Below are positions 26,755 through 35,342 of a stretch of DNA of 64,000 nt, piece by piece. Source of the DNA: DAIRDK01 sp035403225 (GTDB taxonomy: Bacteria; Bacteroidota; Bacteroidia; Bacteroidales; FEN-979). Below the pieces are notes generated by a model that was given only the letters and a program-made list of their open reading frames with translations, was not told the origin of the DNA and did not search any database. The position numbers were made by a program, and so were the translations under genes. How positions within the stretch are numbered: position 1 is the first letter of the stretch; every line of letters begins with the position of its first letter. Where the stretch lies: contig DAONET010000009.1 of the NCBI GenBank assembly GCA_035403225.1, forward strand, positions 1-64,000, in the 5' to 3' direction.

Positions 26755-28614
26755 ATGAAACAGATTATACGCTCGTTATTACGCCAGTTCCTTTTCTGGA
26801 TATTGTTTTTTGATGTTTCAAGGATCGTTTTTCTCATTTATTACTCCGGGCAGCTTTCCACGCAAAAAATCAGTTTTTTTGAGATACTGGGTACCTTTTA
26901 TTATTCCTTTCCGCTGGACATGGCGGTGGCTTGTTATTTCCTGATCATCCCGTTTTTCATTCTTGCTCTTCAGCTCTTTTTTAACGTAAAATGGCTCAAT
27001 GTCGTCAATAAAATATACACCAGCGTGCTGGTATTCATGTATTCGCTGTCTGTGGCCGGTGAGCTTGGGATTTATGAGGAATGGCAATCGAAGCTTTCTG
27101 TGAAAGCGGTGAAATACCTGGAGCATCCGGCCGAGGTGTATAACTCTGCTCAGACGGGCTCATTCTTTCTGCTTATAGCAATCCTGATACTTCTTACGGC
27201 AGCGGGTATCGTGTGCTATGTAAAATGGTTCCATCGCGATGTTGCCGTGACGAAGCGTAATCCCTGGTATACAGGGGTTTTTCTTTTACTGACTCCGGGC
27301 CTTCTGGCGCTGGGAAGCCGGGGAGGCGTTCAGGAAATTCCGATAAACCAAAGTGAATCCTATTTTTCTCACCAGGGAATATTGAATGATGTATCCGTCA
27401 ACAACGCCTTCAATTTCTTTGTCAGTTTCATTGAAAATTACCGGGTGATCGATAAAAACCCGTATCATTTCATGGATTCGGGGCAGGCACGGGATATTGT
27501 TAAAGGCATTTACCGGACGGAAAAGGATACCACTCTTTGCGTGCTCAACAATTCCAAACCCAATATCGTCCTGGTCATCCTGGAAAGTTTTTCTGCCGAT
27601 CTGATCGAATCGCTGGGCGCGAAACCCGGCATAACCCCGGAATTCAAAAAGCTGGAAAAGGAAGGGTTGTTGTTCACCCGGCTTTATTCGTCCGGGATGC
27701 GTTCCGAGCAGGGTATGGCCAGTATCTTCGGGGGTTTCCCTTCACACCCGATCAGTTGTTCGGTGGTTCAACCCGAGAAGTACCCGGCTTTGCCGAAACT
27801 TCCGGAACTGATCAAAGAGACAGGCTATTTCACTTCTTTCTATTTCGGAGGGCAATTGATCTATGGGAACATCAAGGGCTACATTTATTCCAATGGCTTC
27901 GACCGGATTGTGGAAGGGACTGATTTTCCCCGTGATTTTCCGAGGGGTAAACTGGGAATCCCCGATGGCAATGTGTTGGATTACCTGGCCAAAGAGCTGG
28001 GTAAGAATCAGCAGCCGTTCTTTTCCGCCGTCTTTACGATCAGCAGTCATTCACCCTATGATCAGCCATACGAAAAACCGCTGACATGGGGCGGTTCCGA
28101 AAACGATTTTATCAATTCAGCCTATTATACAGATCATTGCCTGGGTGAATTCTTTAAGACAGTCCGCAATACTGCCTGGTACAAAAACACCCTCTTCGTT
28201 TTGCTCGCCGACCACAGCCACAGTTCATATTATAACTGGTATCCCGGACAGAAGCAGTACCGCCGCATTCCGATGCTTTTGCTGGGCGGTGCGCTGAAAG
28301 AGGAGTATAGAGGGACTGTTTGTAATAAGCTGGGAAATAATTATGACTTTCCTGCCACTCTTCTTACACAACTGGGTATTTCCGATACGGCTTTTCATTG
28401 GAGTAAAAACCTGCTTAATCCGTATTCTCCGGAGTTCGCGTATTTCTCGAACGAGAATGGATATGGTTGGATCCGCCCCGGGATGCAGTATTCATTGGAT
28501 ATTGGCAAAGAATGGATTTATGCTGATGAAGTACCGGCTGGTAAGAAAGAGTTAATGAAGAAGGAAGGAGAAGCCTACCTGCAGTGTGTCTTTGAAGAGT
28601 ACCTTGCCCAGTAG
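26755..28614 (+). CDS. LtaS-like membrane sulfatase/phosphoglycerol transferase family protein
   Basis: A 619-residue protein: five hydrophobic membrane segments in about residues 1-190, then an extracytoplasmic alkaline-phosphatase/sulfatase-fold domain. That domain starts KPNIVLVILESFSADLIES (metal-binding Glu), and ends with the metal ligands in LLADHSHSS. In LtaS the nucleophile is Thr; the equivalent here appears to be Ser317 in SSGMRSEQGM. Gram-negative Bacteroidetes have no lipoteichoic acid, so it more likely modifies lipid A, a surface glycan or a periplasmic glucan with a phospholipid headgroup. The start at ATG 26755 follows a good promoter; the open frame upstream runs through the divergent YggS gene. 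Confidence 0.88.
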   Translation: MKQIIRSLLRQFLFWILFFDVSRIVFLIYYSGQLSTQKISFFEILGTFYYSFPLDMAVACYFLIIPFFILALQLFFNVKWLNVVNKIYTSVLVFMYSLSVAGELGIYEEWQSKLSVKAVKYLEHPAEVYNSAQTGSFFLLIAILILLTAAGIVCYVKWFHRDVAVTKRNPWYTGVFLLLTPGLLALGSRGGVQEIPINQSESYFSHQGILNDVSVNNAFNFFVSFIENYRVIDKNPYHFMDSGQARDIVKGIYRTEKDTTLCVLNNSKPNIVLVILESFSADLIESLGAKPGITPEFKKLEKEGLLFTRLYSSGMRSEQGMASIFGGFPSHPISCSVVQPEKYPALPKLPELIKETGYFTSFYFGGQLIYGNIKGYIYSNGFDRIVEGTDFPRDFPRGKLGIPDGNVLDYLAKELGKNQQPFFSAVFTISSHSPYDQPYEKPLTWGGSENDFINSAYYTDHCLGEFFKTVRNTAWYKNTLFVLLADHSHSSYYNWYPGQKQYRRIPMLLLGGALKEEYRGTVCNKLGNNYDFPATLLTQLGISDTAFHWSKNLLNPYSPEFAYFSNENGYGWIRPGMQYSLDIGKEWIYADEVPAGKKELMKKEGEAYLQCVFEEYLAQ

Positions 28615-28687
28615 ACAAAAGTCATTCAAGGTATTGATTTTCAGCTTATTTTTTCGTATCTTCCTGGCAATATAAAATCGACCTGCC

Positions 28688-30406
28688 ATGAAGATTTTTA
28701 CGTTGCTTTGTATAGCTTTCCTGGTTCCGGTCTGTTCCTTTTCACAACAGGATTACCGGGAATTCGGGGATGCTCCGGAAGGAGCAATTGCCTATCCATC
28801 TACCGGTATTATCGGTTTATTTCCCACTTGTATGACAGTGGGCCCCAACGGCTTTGTTATCCATAATAACTTCGGTGCATTTTTTGTGGGGTTTGATCTG
28901 GAAGTGGATGGCAATGCCGGGTTATGTCCGATGTTTGCCCCATACGACAACGATGAATGTTTCGGAGATGGTGATGCCGGGTTGATGTTTCCCGAACCTT
29001 ACACGATCATCTCGAACATCATAATGCCCTGTCCCGGGTTCAAAGGGACTTCCATGGGGGCGACCTGTCAAAGTATGACCTGGGGTATTAACGTCGATAT
29101 CAATGTGACGAATTTCATGCCCAATCAAGCCATGGGCTTTGTAAACGTTGTTGTTGACTGGAATCAAAACGGGAATTGGGGGGATGTGCTGGTTTGTCCG
29201 GCAGGGGCTTGTCCCGAACATGTGTTGGTCAATCACCCGGTGATGAATGGCTATTCCGGTCCGCTTTCGCTGACGGGACCGCCTCCATTTCTGTCTGGTC
29301 CGAACCCCGGATTTTACTGGGCACGTTTTACGATTTCTGAGATGCCGGTGCAGGTAAACTGGAACGGGGAAGGGAGTTTTGAGGATGGTGAAAGCGAAGA
29401 TTACCTGATCTATATTGGCGATTTTGATTACGGAGATGCTCCCGAAGGCGCTATTGCCTACCCGTCAGCCGGGACTATCGGGCAGTTTCCAACCTGTATA
29501 TCGACAGGTGCGACGGGTAGTTTCATACAGCATGCTGCGGGGATATCCTGGTTCGGTCCGTTGGCCGATTTGGAAAACGAAGGGAATCAGGGAGTTTGTC
29601 CTGTGTTTACTCCCAATGCCTATGACAGCGATGAATGTTTCCAGGATAATGATGCCGGTCTTCTTATCCCGGCATCTTATACCATTACCGGTGCGGCAGG
29701 GCAGGAGATGGTCGCCCCATGTACCGGTAACGCGTATCCCTTAGATACAGTTTGCAAAATGGCTAATTGGGGATCTGAGATTGATATTCAGGTTACCGGA
29801 ACAGGATATGTGAACCTGTTGATCGACTGGAACCAGGACGGTCAATGGGCGCTTGATACAACCCAAAAATGCAATGGAACTGTTGTCCCGGAACATGTAC
29901 TGGTTGATTTCCCTGTTACGGCAGCAGCAGGGGCTCCATTATCTTCTTTTTCACCTCCGGCCTTTTTGGTGGGTCCTGATGATGGATTTGTGTGGGCAAG
30001 GTTTTCGATCACTCCGGTGATGACAGGACCCAACTGGTCGGGGGCAGGTACCTTCACTGATGGTGAAACGGAAGATTATCTGTTCGAGATTGCTACGGAT
30101 TTCTCTTCCATCAACCTGATTGATCCGGAAGTGATCACTCCGCTCAGGGTCATCCCCAATCCGGTGAAGGAAAAAATGACCATTGAGTTCTCCCTGTATG
30201 AACAAGGACCGGTGTCCATCGATCTGCTGGATCCGCAGGGAAGGATGCTGGCCAACCTGGTCCATGAGTTCATGAGTAAAGGCTCTCATCAGGTGACTGT
30301 TGATCCGGACATGATCCTGAATAAAACAAGCAGCGGGTTCTTCTTTGTCAGGTTGACTGCCAAAGGGAAACCCGCTGCATATTCTAAGGTGGTGATAGTC
30401 AGGTGA
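28688..30406 (+). CDS. secreted GEVED-repeat protein with type IX secretion sorting domain
   Basis: A 572-residue exported protein: signal peptide (MKIFTLLCIAFLVPVCSFSQ), then two tandem repeats of about 215 residues. The repeats start FGDAPEGAIAYPS (near residue 27) and YGDAPEGAIAYPS (near 249), and each ends in WNGEGSFEDGESEDYL or WSGAGTFTDGETEDYL, the GEVED signature. The last about 80 residues (VIPNPVKEKMTIEFSLYEQ through AYSKVVIVR) form a type A C-terminal sorting domain used by the type IX system. It is therefore exported across the outer membrane and probably anchored to the surface. No catalytic motif is visible; a binding or structural role is inferred. Confidence 0.88.
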   Translation: MKIFTLLCIAFLVPVCSFSQQDYREFGDAPEGAIAYPSTGIIGLFPTCMTVGPNGFVIHNNFGAFFVGFDLEVDGNAGLCPMFAPYDNDECFGDGDAGLMFPEPYTIISNIIMPCPGFKGTSMGATCQSMTWGINVDINVTNFMPNQAMGFVNVVVDWNQNGNWGDVLVCPAGACPEHVLVNHPVMNGYSGPLSLTGPPPFLSGPNPGFYWARFTISEMPVQVNWNGEGSFEDGESEDYLIYIGDFDYGDAPEGAIAYPSAGTIGQFPTCISTGATGSFIQHAAGISWFGPLADLENEGNQGVCPVFTPNAYDSDECFQDNDAGLLIPASYTITGAAGQEMVAPCTGNAYPLDTVCKMANWGSEIDIQVTGTGYVNLLIDWNQDGQWALDTTQKCNGTVVPEHVLVDFPVTAAAGAPLSSFSPPAFLVGPDDGFVWARFSITPVMTGPNWSGAGTFTDGETEDYLFEIATDFSSINLIDPEVITPLRVIPNPVKEKMTIEFSLYEQGPVSIDLLDPQGRMLANLVHEFMSKGSHQVTVDPDMILNKTSSGFFFVRLTAKGKPAAYSKVVIVR

Positions 30407-30411
30407 TCAGA

Positions 30412-31659
30412 CTATTCCAGTGAGTGTACTACCAGTCCTGACCGTAATTTCGGTTCGAACCAGGTAGTTTTGGGAGGCATGATATTTCCGGTATCGGCAA
30501 TATTGATTAATTGCTTCATGGAGACGGGATAGAGTGCAAAGGCGACTTTCATTTCACCGTTGTCAACTCTCTTTTTCAGTTCACCCAATCCCCTGATACC
30601 ACCTACGAAATCGATTCGTTTGTCGGTACGCAGGTCTTTAATTCCCATGATTTCATCGAGAACCAGTTTGGAAAGGATGGTGACATCCAATCCGCCGATA
30701 GGATCATTGTCGTCAAAGGTTCCTTTCCGGGCTTTCAGCAGGTACCATTTCCCGTCGAGGTACATGGAAAAGGTATGCAGTTGTTCCGGCTTCAGAATTT
30801 CCGTTCCTTTTTCTTCTACCTCAAAAGCTTTATTCAGCTTTTCCAGGAATTCCTGTTTTGAGAGTCCGTTCAGGTCTTTAACCACGCGGTTGTAGTCGAT
30901 GATGGTCAGCTGATTATCCGGGAAATGTACAGCCAGGAAGAAATTGTATTCTTCTTTGCCTGTATGTGCCGGGTTATTCTTCCGTTTTTCGTTCCCGACG
31001 AGAGCGGCAGCAGCCGTCCGGTGATGGCCGTCGGCAACATAGGTAAACGGAATATTCCCGAAGATGGAGACGATCTTTGAGATCGTCTCAGGCTGTGAGA
31101 TAACCCAGAAATGATGCCCGATACCGTCGACGGAAACAAAATCATAAACGGGCTGATGTTCTTTTACGAAGGCAGCAACAAGTTGATCCAGTTCGGGAAC
31201 AGCCGGGTAAGAGAAGAAAACGGGTTCCATGTTGGCATTGGTGATGCGAACATGTTTCATGCGGTCTTCTTCCTTATCGCGACGAGTCAATTCGTGTTTT
31301 TTGATGATCCCGTTCATGTAGTCCTCAACACCTGCGCATCCCACGATTCCGTACTGGGTCTTCCCGTTCATTGTCTGAGCATAAATATACAGGCAATCAG
31401 TATCATCCTGGACCAGCCATCCTTTTTCACGGAATTTGGTGAAATTTTCCTTTGCTTTATCATAAACCTGCTGATCGTGTTCATCCATTCCTTCGGGAAG
31501 GTCGATTTCCGGTTTAATGATATGAAGCAACGAATAAGGATTTCCGGTTGCTTCAATCCGCGCCTCTTTTGAATTCAGGACGTCATAAGGGCGGGAGGCC
31601 AGATCCCTGGCAATATCCACTGGGGGCCTTAATCCCCTGAATGGTTTTAAAATAGCCAT
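30412..31659 (-). CDS. DUF1015 family protein
   Basis: A 415-residue cytoplasmic protein of the DUF1015 family, recognised by the start FRGLRPPVDIARDLASRPYDVLNS, and FTYVADGHHRTAAAAL in the middle (the DGHHR motif is the family hallmark). The family is often annotated 'DUF1015 domain' without a tested activity; the conserved GHHR resembles a nuclease-type histidine motif, but this is only a resemblance. It lies after serC and serA on the same strand, an arrangement I recall from many Bacteroidetes, so a link to serine synthesis is likely. A four-helix-bundle gene separates it from serA here. Confidence 0.9.
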   Translation of the reverse strand: MAILKPFRGLRPPVDIARDLASRPYDVLNSKEARIEATGNPYSLLHIIKPEIDLPEGMDEHDQQVYDKAKENFTKFREKGWLVQDDTDCLYIYAQTMNGKTQYGIVGCAGVEDYMNGIIKKHELTRRDKEEDRMKHVRITNANMEPVFFSYPAVPELDQLVAAFVKEHQPVYDFVSVDGIGHHFWVISQPETISKIVSIFGNIPFTYVADGHHRTAAAALVGNEKRKNNPAHTGKEEYNFFLAVHFPDNQLTIIDYNRVVKDLNGLSKQEFLEKLNKAFEVEEKGTEILKPEQLHTFSMYLDGKWYLLKARKGTFDDNDPIGGLDVTILSKLVLDEIMGIKDLRTDKRIDFVGGIRGLGELKKRVDNGEMKVAFALYPVSMKQLINIADTGNIMPPKTTWFEPKLRSGLVVHSLE

Positions 31660-31693
31660 AAAAAATAGAATTAATGAATTAGTACTTCAGTCT

Positions 31694-31714
31694 TACAAGT
31701 TACAAGTTACAAGT
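31694..31714 (-). repeat. three tandem heptamers ACTTGTA at the 3' end of the four-helix-bundle gene
   Basis: On the minus strand the heptamer ACTTGTA occurs three times in a row without mismatch; the first copy includes the TAA stop of the gene at 31707-32138. I recall similar short heptamer runs beside genes of this family in other Bacteroidetes, which I could not verify. Confidence 0.8.
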
Positions 31715-32138
31715 CGTCATCGTCGTTCTCATCTGCATTTTCGCTTGCTTTTACACTGCGCTGCAGAGACCCGATTAACGCTCCGATCATCTTTGTCATC
31801 TCCATTAATTGATTTTTCGATTCATTAAATGCATCATCAGTCAGGAAATGAAGGCTCTGACCAACTGTAGAGATTACGACACATTCCCTTACGGAACTTT
31901 TGGCCATTTTGAGGTAATAGACAAACTGGCTTTTGTTTCGGGAAGATCCTTCAGCAATGTTCAACGCGATGCCATGTGATGAGGTGATATACCTGTCGAA
32001 AAACGATTTGGCAATGGTGTCACTACCGGCATGCTTCGCAGTTTTATGAACCCATGCAGTGTAATCAAGTGCTTTGTGATATACTCGCAGGTCCTCAAAT
32101 CTGAAGAAAGTGGTGGGTTTTTCGTTTTCAAACTCCAT
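31707..32138 (-). CDS. four-helix-bundle protein (23S rRNA intervening-sequence protein family)
   Basis: A 143-residue protein of the S23/IVP four-helix-bundle family (TIGR02436 type): FRFEDLRVYHKALDYTAWVHK at the N-terminus, then SSHGIALNIAEGSSRNKSQFVYYLKMAKSSVRE with the family's IAEGSSR motif, and a last helix. It ends in an acidic tail (NADENDDDDL). The fold is shared with the Avd accessory proteins of diversity-generating retroelements, but no reverse transcriptase or template/variable repeat is present here. It sits as an apparent insertion between serA and the DUF1015 gene. Function unknown; binding of nucleic acid is inferred from relatives. Confidence 0.88.
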   Translation of the reverse strand: MEFENEKPTTFFRFEDLRVYHKALDYTAWVHKTAKHAGSDTIAKSFFDRYITSSHGIALNIAEGSSRNKSQFVYYLKMAKSSVRECVVISTVGQSLHFLTDDAFNESKNQLMEMTKMIGALIGSLQRSVKASENADENDDDDL

Positions 32139-32148
32139 AGTTGATAGT

Positions 32149-32166
32149 ATTAGTTAAGAAACTAAT
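32149..32166 (-). other. hairpin in the leader of the four-helix-bundle gene
   Basis: Perfect 7-bp inverted repeat ATTAGTT / AACTAAT with a 4-base loop, 10 bases before the start codon at 32138. It is AT-rich and has no T tract. It might affect translation start or be chance. Confidence 0.35.
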
Positions 32167-32216
32167 TGAAAGGAGGATATCTTGAGATGGTTCAAACAAC
32201 GGTAGACAACGTCATG

Positions 32217-33140
32217 TTATTTGTTCACCTGGAAGGTACGGTCTCCGGTTTTCAGGAAACGTACGATCTGGTTAGCAGCAGCAATTCCTGCGTTGATGTT
32301 GGCTTCTTCTGTCTGGGCGCCCATTTTCTTCGGTGTAAAGAAGAATCTTCCGTTGAAAGCTGCTTCAAAGTCTGCTTTGTTGGAAGGAGCAATATCCGAC
32401 AGATACGCGAAGTCATTCCGCTCTGCGAAAAGCTTTAGTAATTCGGATTCATTGATGACCTCGGCTCTTGCCGTGTTGACCAGGACAGCCGGTGAGGGCA
32501 TCCGGGAGAGCAATGCATGATTGATCGACTCCTTGGTCTGGTTGTTAGCCGGGATATGCAACGAGACGAAGTTGCAGGTGGCATACAGCTCTTCAACAGT
32601 ACCAACCCACTTGACGCCGTCTTTTTCAATCTGTTCGCGAGTGAGGAACGGGTCGAACGCATAAACTTCCATGCCGAATCCCTGGGCGATACGGGCTACA
32701 TTTTTCCCTACATTTCCGAAGGCATGAATCCCAAGTTTTTTGCCTTTCAGTTCAAAACCTGATTTGCCATTATAAAAATTACGGGCATAATACACCATCA
32801 TTCCCAACGCCAGTTCAGCGACAGCATTGGAGTTTTGTCCCGGTGTGTTCATCGCGACAACTCCTTTATCCGTGGCAGCCTGCAGATCGATATTATCATA
32901 ACCGGCTCCGGCTCTCACAATGATCTTAAGGTTTTTACCTGCTTCAATCACTTCTTTGGTGGCTTTGTCGCTGCGGATAATAACAGCGTCAACATCGGCT
33001 ACAGCTTTGATGAAATCATCGGGGCTTTTGTATCCTTCCAGAAGAACCAGTTCGAAGCCGGCTTTTTCTACCACTTCTCGAATGCCTTTCACCGCTACCG
33101 GTGCAAAAGGCTTATCAGTTGCTACTAAGACTTTTGTCAT
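32217..33140 (-). CDS. serA: D-3-phosphoglycerate dehydrogenase, short form
   Basis: First step of serine synthesis, oxidising 3-phosphoglycerate. The 307-residue protein is a 2-hydroxyacid dehydrogenase without ACT or ASB regulatory domain. The NAD-binding loop reads HAFGNVGKNVAR, with Ala in place of the usual first Gly of GxGxxG. The catalytic His of the usual TPHIGA motif is replaced by Lys271 in FTPKKMGAQTEEA. This matches the 'type IIIK' enzymes described from Entamoeba, which are related to Bacteroidetes ones, so activity is expected. It begins 5 bases after the stop of serC and is clearly in the same operon. Confidence 0.94.
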   Translation of the reverse strand: MTKVLVATDKPFAPVAVKGIREVVEKAGFELVLLEGYKSPDDFIKAVADVDAVIIRSDKATKEVIEAGKNLKIIVRAGAGYDNIDLQAATDKGVVAMNTPGQNSNAVAELALGMMVYYARNFYNGKSGFELKGKKLGIHAFGNVGKNVARIAQGFGMEVYAFDPFLTREQIEKDGVKWVGTVEELYATCNFVSLHIPANNQTKESINHALLSRMPSPAVLVNTARAEVINESELLKLFAERNDFAYLSDIAPSNKADFEAAFNGRFFFTPKKMGAQTEEANINAGIAAANQIVRFLKTGDRTFQVNK

Positions 33141-33145
33141 GACGA

Positions 33146-34216
33146 TTATGCATTGGTTTTTTCAAATTCTTTCATGCAGTCAATCAGCGCTTGTACGCTC
33201 TCGATCGGCAGTGCATTGTACAAAGAAGCACGGAAACCGCCAACAGACCGGTGACCTTTAATTCCCACCATGCCTTTGCCTTTGGCAAATTCCATGAAGG
33301 CTTCTTCTTTTTCTTTATACTGAGGTTTCATCACAAAGCAGACGTTCATGATAGAACGGGAGTCTTTTTCAACCGTTCCGACGAACATCCGGCTGTTATC
33401 GATGGCATCGTACAGGAGAGATGCTTTGGCCTTATCCATTTCTTCGATCTTGGTAACACCGCCCAGGCTCTTGATCCAGCGGAGAGTTTCCAGACAGGTG
33501 AAGATGTTCACACACGGAGGAGTGTTATACAAGGATCCGCCTTTGATGTGGGTAGCATAGTTCAGCATCGTGGGGATCTTACGATCAACCTTGCCCAGAA
33601 CGTCTTCGCGGACGATCACGAAGGTAACGCCGGCAGGACCCAGGTTCTTCTGTGCACCACCATAGATGAGGGCATACTTGGAAACATCAACCGGACGGCT
33701 GAGGATATCCGATGACATATCAGCTACCAGGGGAACAGGGCTGTCCATGTCATAGCGGATCTCTGAACCGTAAATGGTGTTGTTGGTGGTGATGTGGAAA
33801 TAATCGGCATCCGTGGGGATGGTAAATCCTTTGGGGATGTACGTAAAGTTCTTATCAGCCGATGATGCGACGATCTGAACTTCTCCCATCATCTGGGCTT
33901 CTTTAATGGCCTTCTGTGCCCATACACCGGTTTCCAGGTATGCTGCTTTTTTGTTCAGCAGATTGAATGGTACCATGGCAAACTGAAGACTGGCGCCACC
34001 TCCCAGGAACAAAACGTGGTACTCTTCGGGGATATGGAGTAATTCCTTGAACAAAGAAACGGACTCATCGATGATGGCCTGAAAATCTTTTGTCCGGTGA
34101 GAGATCTCGAGAAGTGACATGCCAATGCCGTTCAGGTCAAGGATAGCCTTGGCCGTATTTTCAACTGCTACACGCGGTAAAATGGAGGGGCCGGCATTAA
34201 AGTTGTGTTTTTTCAT
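33146..34216 (-). CDS. serC: phosphoserine aminotransferase
   Basis: Converts 3-phosphohydroxypyruvate and glutamate to phosphoserine and 2-oxoglutarate, the second step of serine synthesis. The 356-residue protein starts with the family signature FNAGPSILP. It has HRTKDFQAIIDES and FLGGGASLQF, and the PLP Lys lies in YGGAQKNLGPAGV. It ends with GHRSVGGFRASLYNALP, which binds the substrate. It is first in the serC-serA-DUF1015 unit. A promoter-like TAATATTGC lies at 34258-34266. Confidence 0.97.
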   Translation of the reverse strand: MKKHNFNAGPSILPRVAVENTAKAILDLNGIGMSLLEISHRTKDFQAIIDESVSLFKELLHIPEEYHVLFLGGGASLQFAMVPFNLLNKKAAYLETGVWAQKAIKEAQMMGEVQIVASSADKNFTYIPKGFTIPTDADYFHITTNNTIYGSEIRYDMDSPVPLVADMSSDILSRPVDVSKYALIYGGAQKNLGPAGVTFVIVREDVLGKVDRKIPTMLNYATHIKGGSLYNTPPCVNIFTCLETLRWIKSLGGVTKIEEMDKAKASLLYDAIDNSRMFVGTVEKDSRSIMNVCFVMKPQYKEKEEAFMEFAKGKGMVGIKGHRSVGGFRASLYNALPIESVQALIDCMKEFEKTNA

Positions 34217-34257
34217 AGTAAAGAGAATTTAATTTGGTTTGACATTGATTTCCTTTT

Positions 34258-34266
34258 GCAATATTA
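34258..34266 (-). promoter_or_regulatory. candidate -7 box for the serC-serA operon
   Basis: Minus-strand TAATATTGC differs from TAnnTTTGC by one base and lies 41 bases before the serC ATG in a 136-base gap that is otherwise AT-rich and featureless. Confidence 0.3.
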
Positions 34267-34352
34267 TAAATTAAAAACCATACTCCGGATTGTTCGAAAA
34301 TCAAAAATAAGCCATTTTCACCCAAAAATCAATAGTATTGAAAATTATATTC

Positions 34353-35300
34353 TTAATTTGGATTTTTAGGCAAAGATCGGGTCTTTTGGACGGGGTTTCT
34401 GGCATCAATTTCTTTCAGCAGATTCCAACACCCGTTTTCGAATACGTATCCATCCATTACGTCGGAAGAGGGAAGATAGTATTCATACCGCCCTTCCATT
34501 TCTGCAGCAGAGGGAAGGATGCGGTCGCAGACGATCATGAACTTACGAATCCTTTTCGTCTCAAACTGATGACGTGCAGCATCCCATTGCCGGGCTGTCA
34601 CGACGGCCTGCTTCTCATAGGTGAGCACCATGGATGCTCTGGCTGAGTATCTGAAGATGATTCGTTTATCAGGCAGCGGTTTTTCGCTGTTAAAAATGTT
34701 GCTCCCGAACAAGATCGAACTGTCGGTCGTGAAGATCATCGGCTCGATCAACCGGGAGCATACCAGCGGACTGATCCCTTTCCAACCCAGCAGCGTATAT
34801 ACGGTACCCTGACCGGGCACTTTTACCGGGATGACCTCATAATAAACGGCTCCGTACCATTCATCGGGGGCGCCTGCAAATGTTCCGGGCTCGGCGATGG
34901 AATCGGTCCGGTCAACAAGCCGGATCACCGTCAGGGAATCATTTTTTTTACCGTTAACCTGCACCAGTCCGAAATAGCGAAAACCGCCTCCGGTAAGGGG
35001 AACCGTCCAGGTGAAAAGCCGGAAACGTGAATCAGAGGCTGTTACGGAAGTAATACCTTTCAGAGAATCGAAAGGGTAGGAGAAAGAGGATTGTTTTTTC
35101 AGGATGGACCCGAAAAAATCGACAAACTGTGTGCTGAGGTCCAGCCGTTCGACGTCATCGGTTGATTGGCGGATTCCGTCCAGCTTTTTTTTCAGCAGGA
35201 TCTCTGCATAGGTTTCCGAGCCGGGCTTTTGAGGACAGGCAATGGCAAAGGGGAAAATGAGCAGAGAGAGGAAAAGTATGGATCTGGTCAAGGCATTCAT
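34353..35300 (-). CDS. exported protein of unknown function
   Basis: A 315-residue protein with a signal peptide (SILFLSLLIFPFAIAC). The Cys at residue 22 could make it a lipoprotein, though the lipobox (AIAC) is imperfect. The remainder is predicted mostly beta-strand, with FGSILKKQSSFSYPFDSLKGIT, LFTWTVPLTGGGFRYFGLVQV and WYGAVYYEVIPV. I do not recognise a domain. It is divergent from the acyl-CoA reductase gene, and their promoter boxes overlap between 35312 and 35328. Confidence 0.7.
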   Translation of the reverse strand: MNALTRSILFLSLLIFPFAIACPQKPGSETYAEILLKKKLDGIRQSTDDVERLDLSTQFVDFFGSILKKQSSFSYPFDSLKGITSVTASDSRFRLFTWTVPLTGGGFRYFGLVQVNGKKNDSLTVIRLVDRTDSIAEPGTFAGAPDEWYGAVYYEVIPVKVPGQGTVYTLLGWKGISPLVCSRLIEPMIFTTDSSILFGSNIFNSEKPLPDKRIIFRYSARASMVLTYEKQAVVTARQWDAARHQFETKRIRKFMIVCDRILPSAAEMEGRYEYYLPSSDVMDGYVFENGCWNLLKEIDARNPVQKTRSLPKNPN

Positions 35301-35311
35301 TTTTGAATGTG

Positions 35312-35320
35312 TAAATTTGC
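35312..35320 (+). promoter_or_regulatory. -7 box (TAAATTTGC) for the acyl-CoA reductase gene, in a divergent promoter
   Basis: Full match to TAnnTTTG plus C. On the other strand the adjoining bases read TAATTTTTGC (35328 to 35319), a near match serving the divergent exported-protein gene, and the two boxes share the central GC. Confidence 0.55.
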
Positions 35321-35342
35321 AAAAATTATGGATGCCGGAAAA

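Noticed and set aside
31707..32138. Diversity-generating retroelement suggested by the Avd-like four-helix protein
   Set aside because: No reverse transcriptase and no template/variable repeat pair anywhere in the window.
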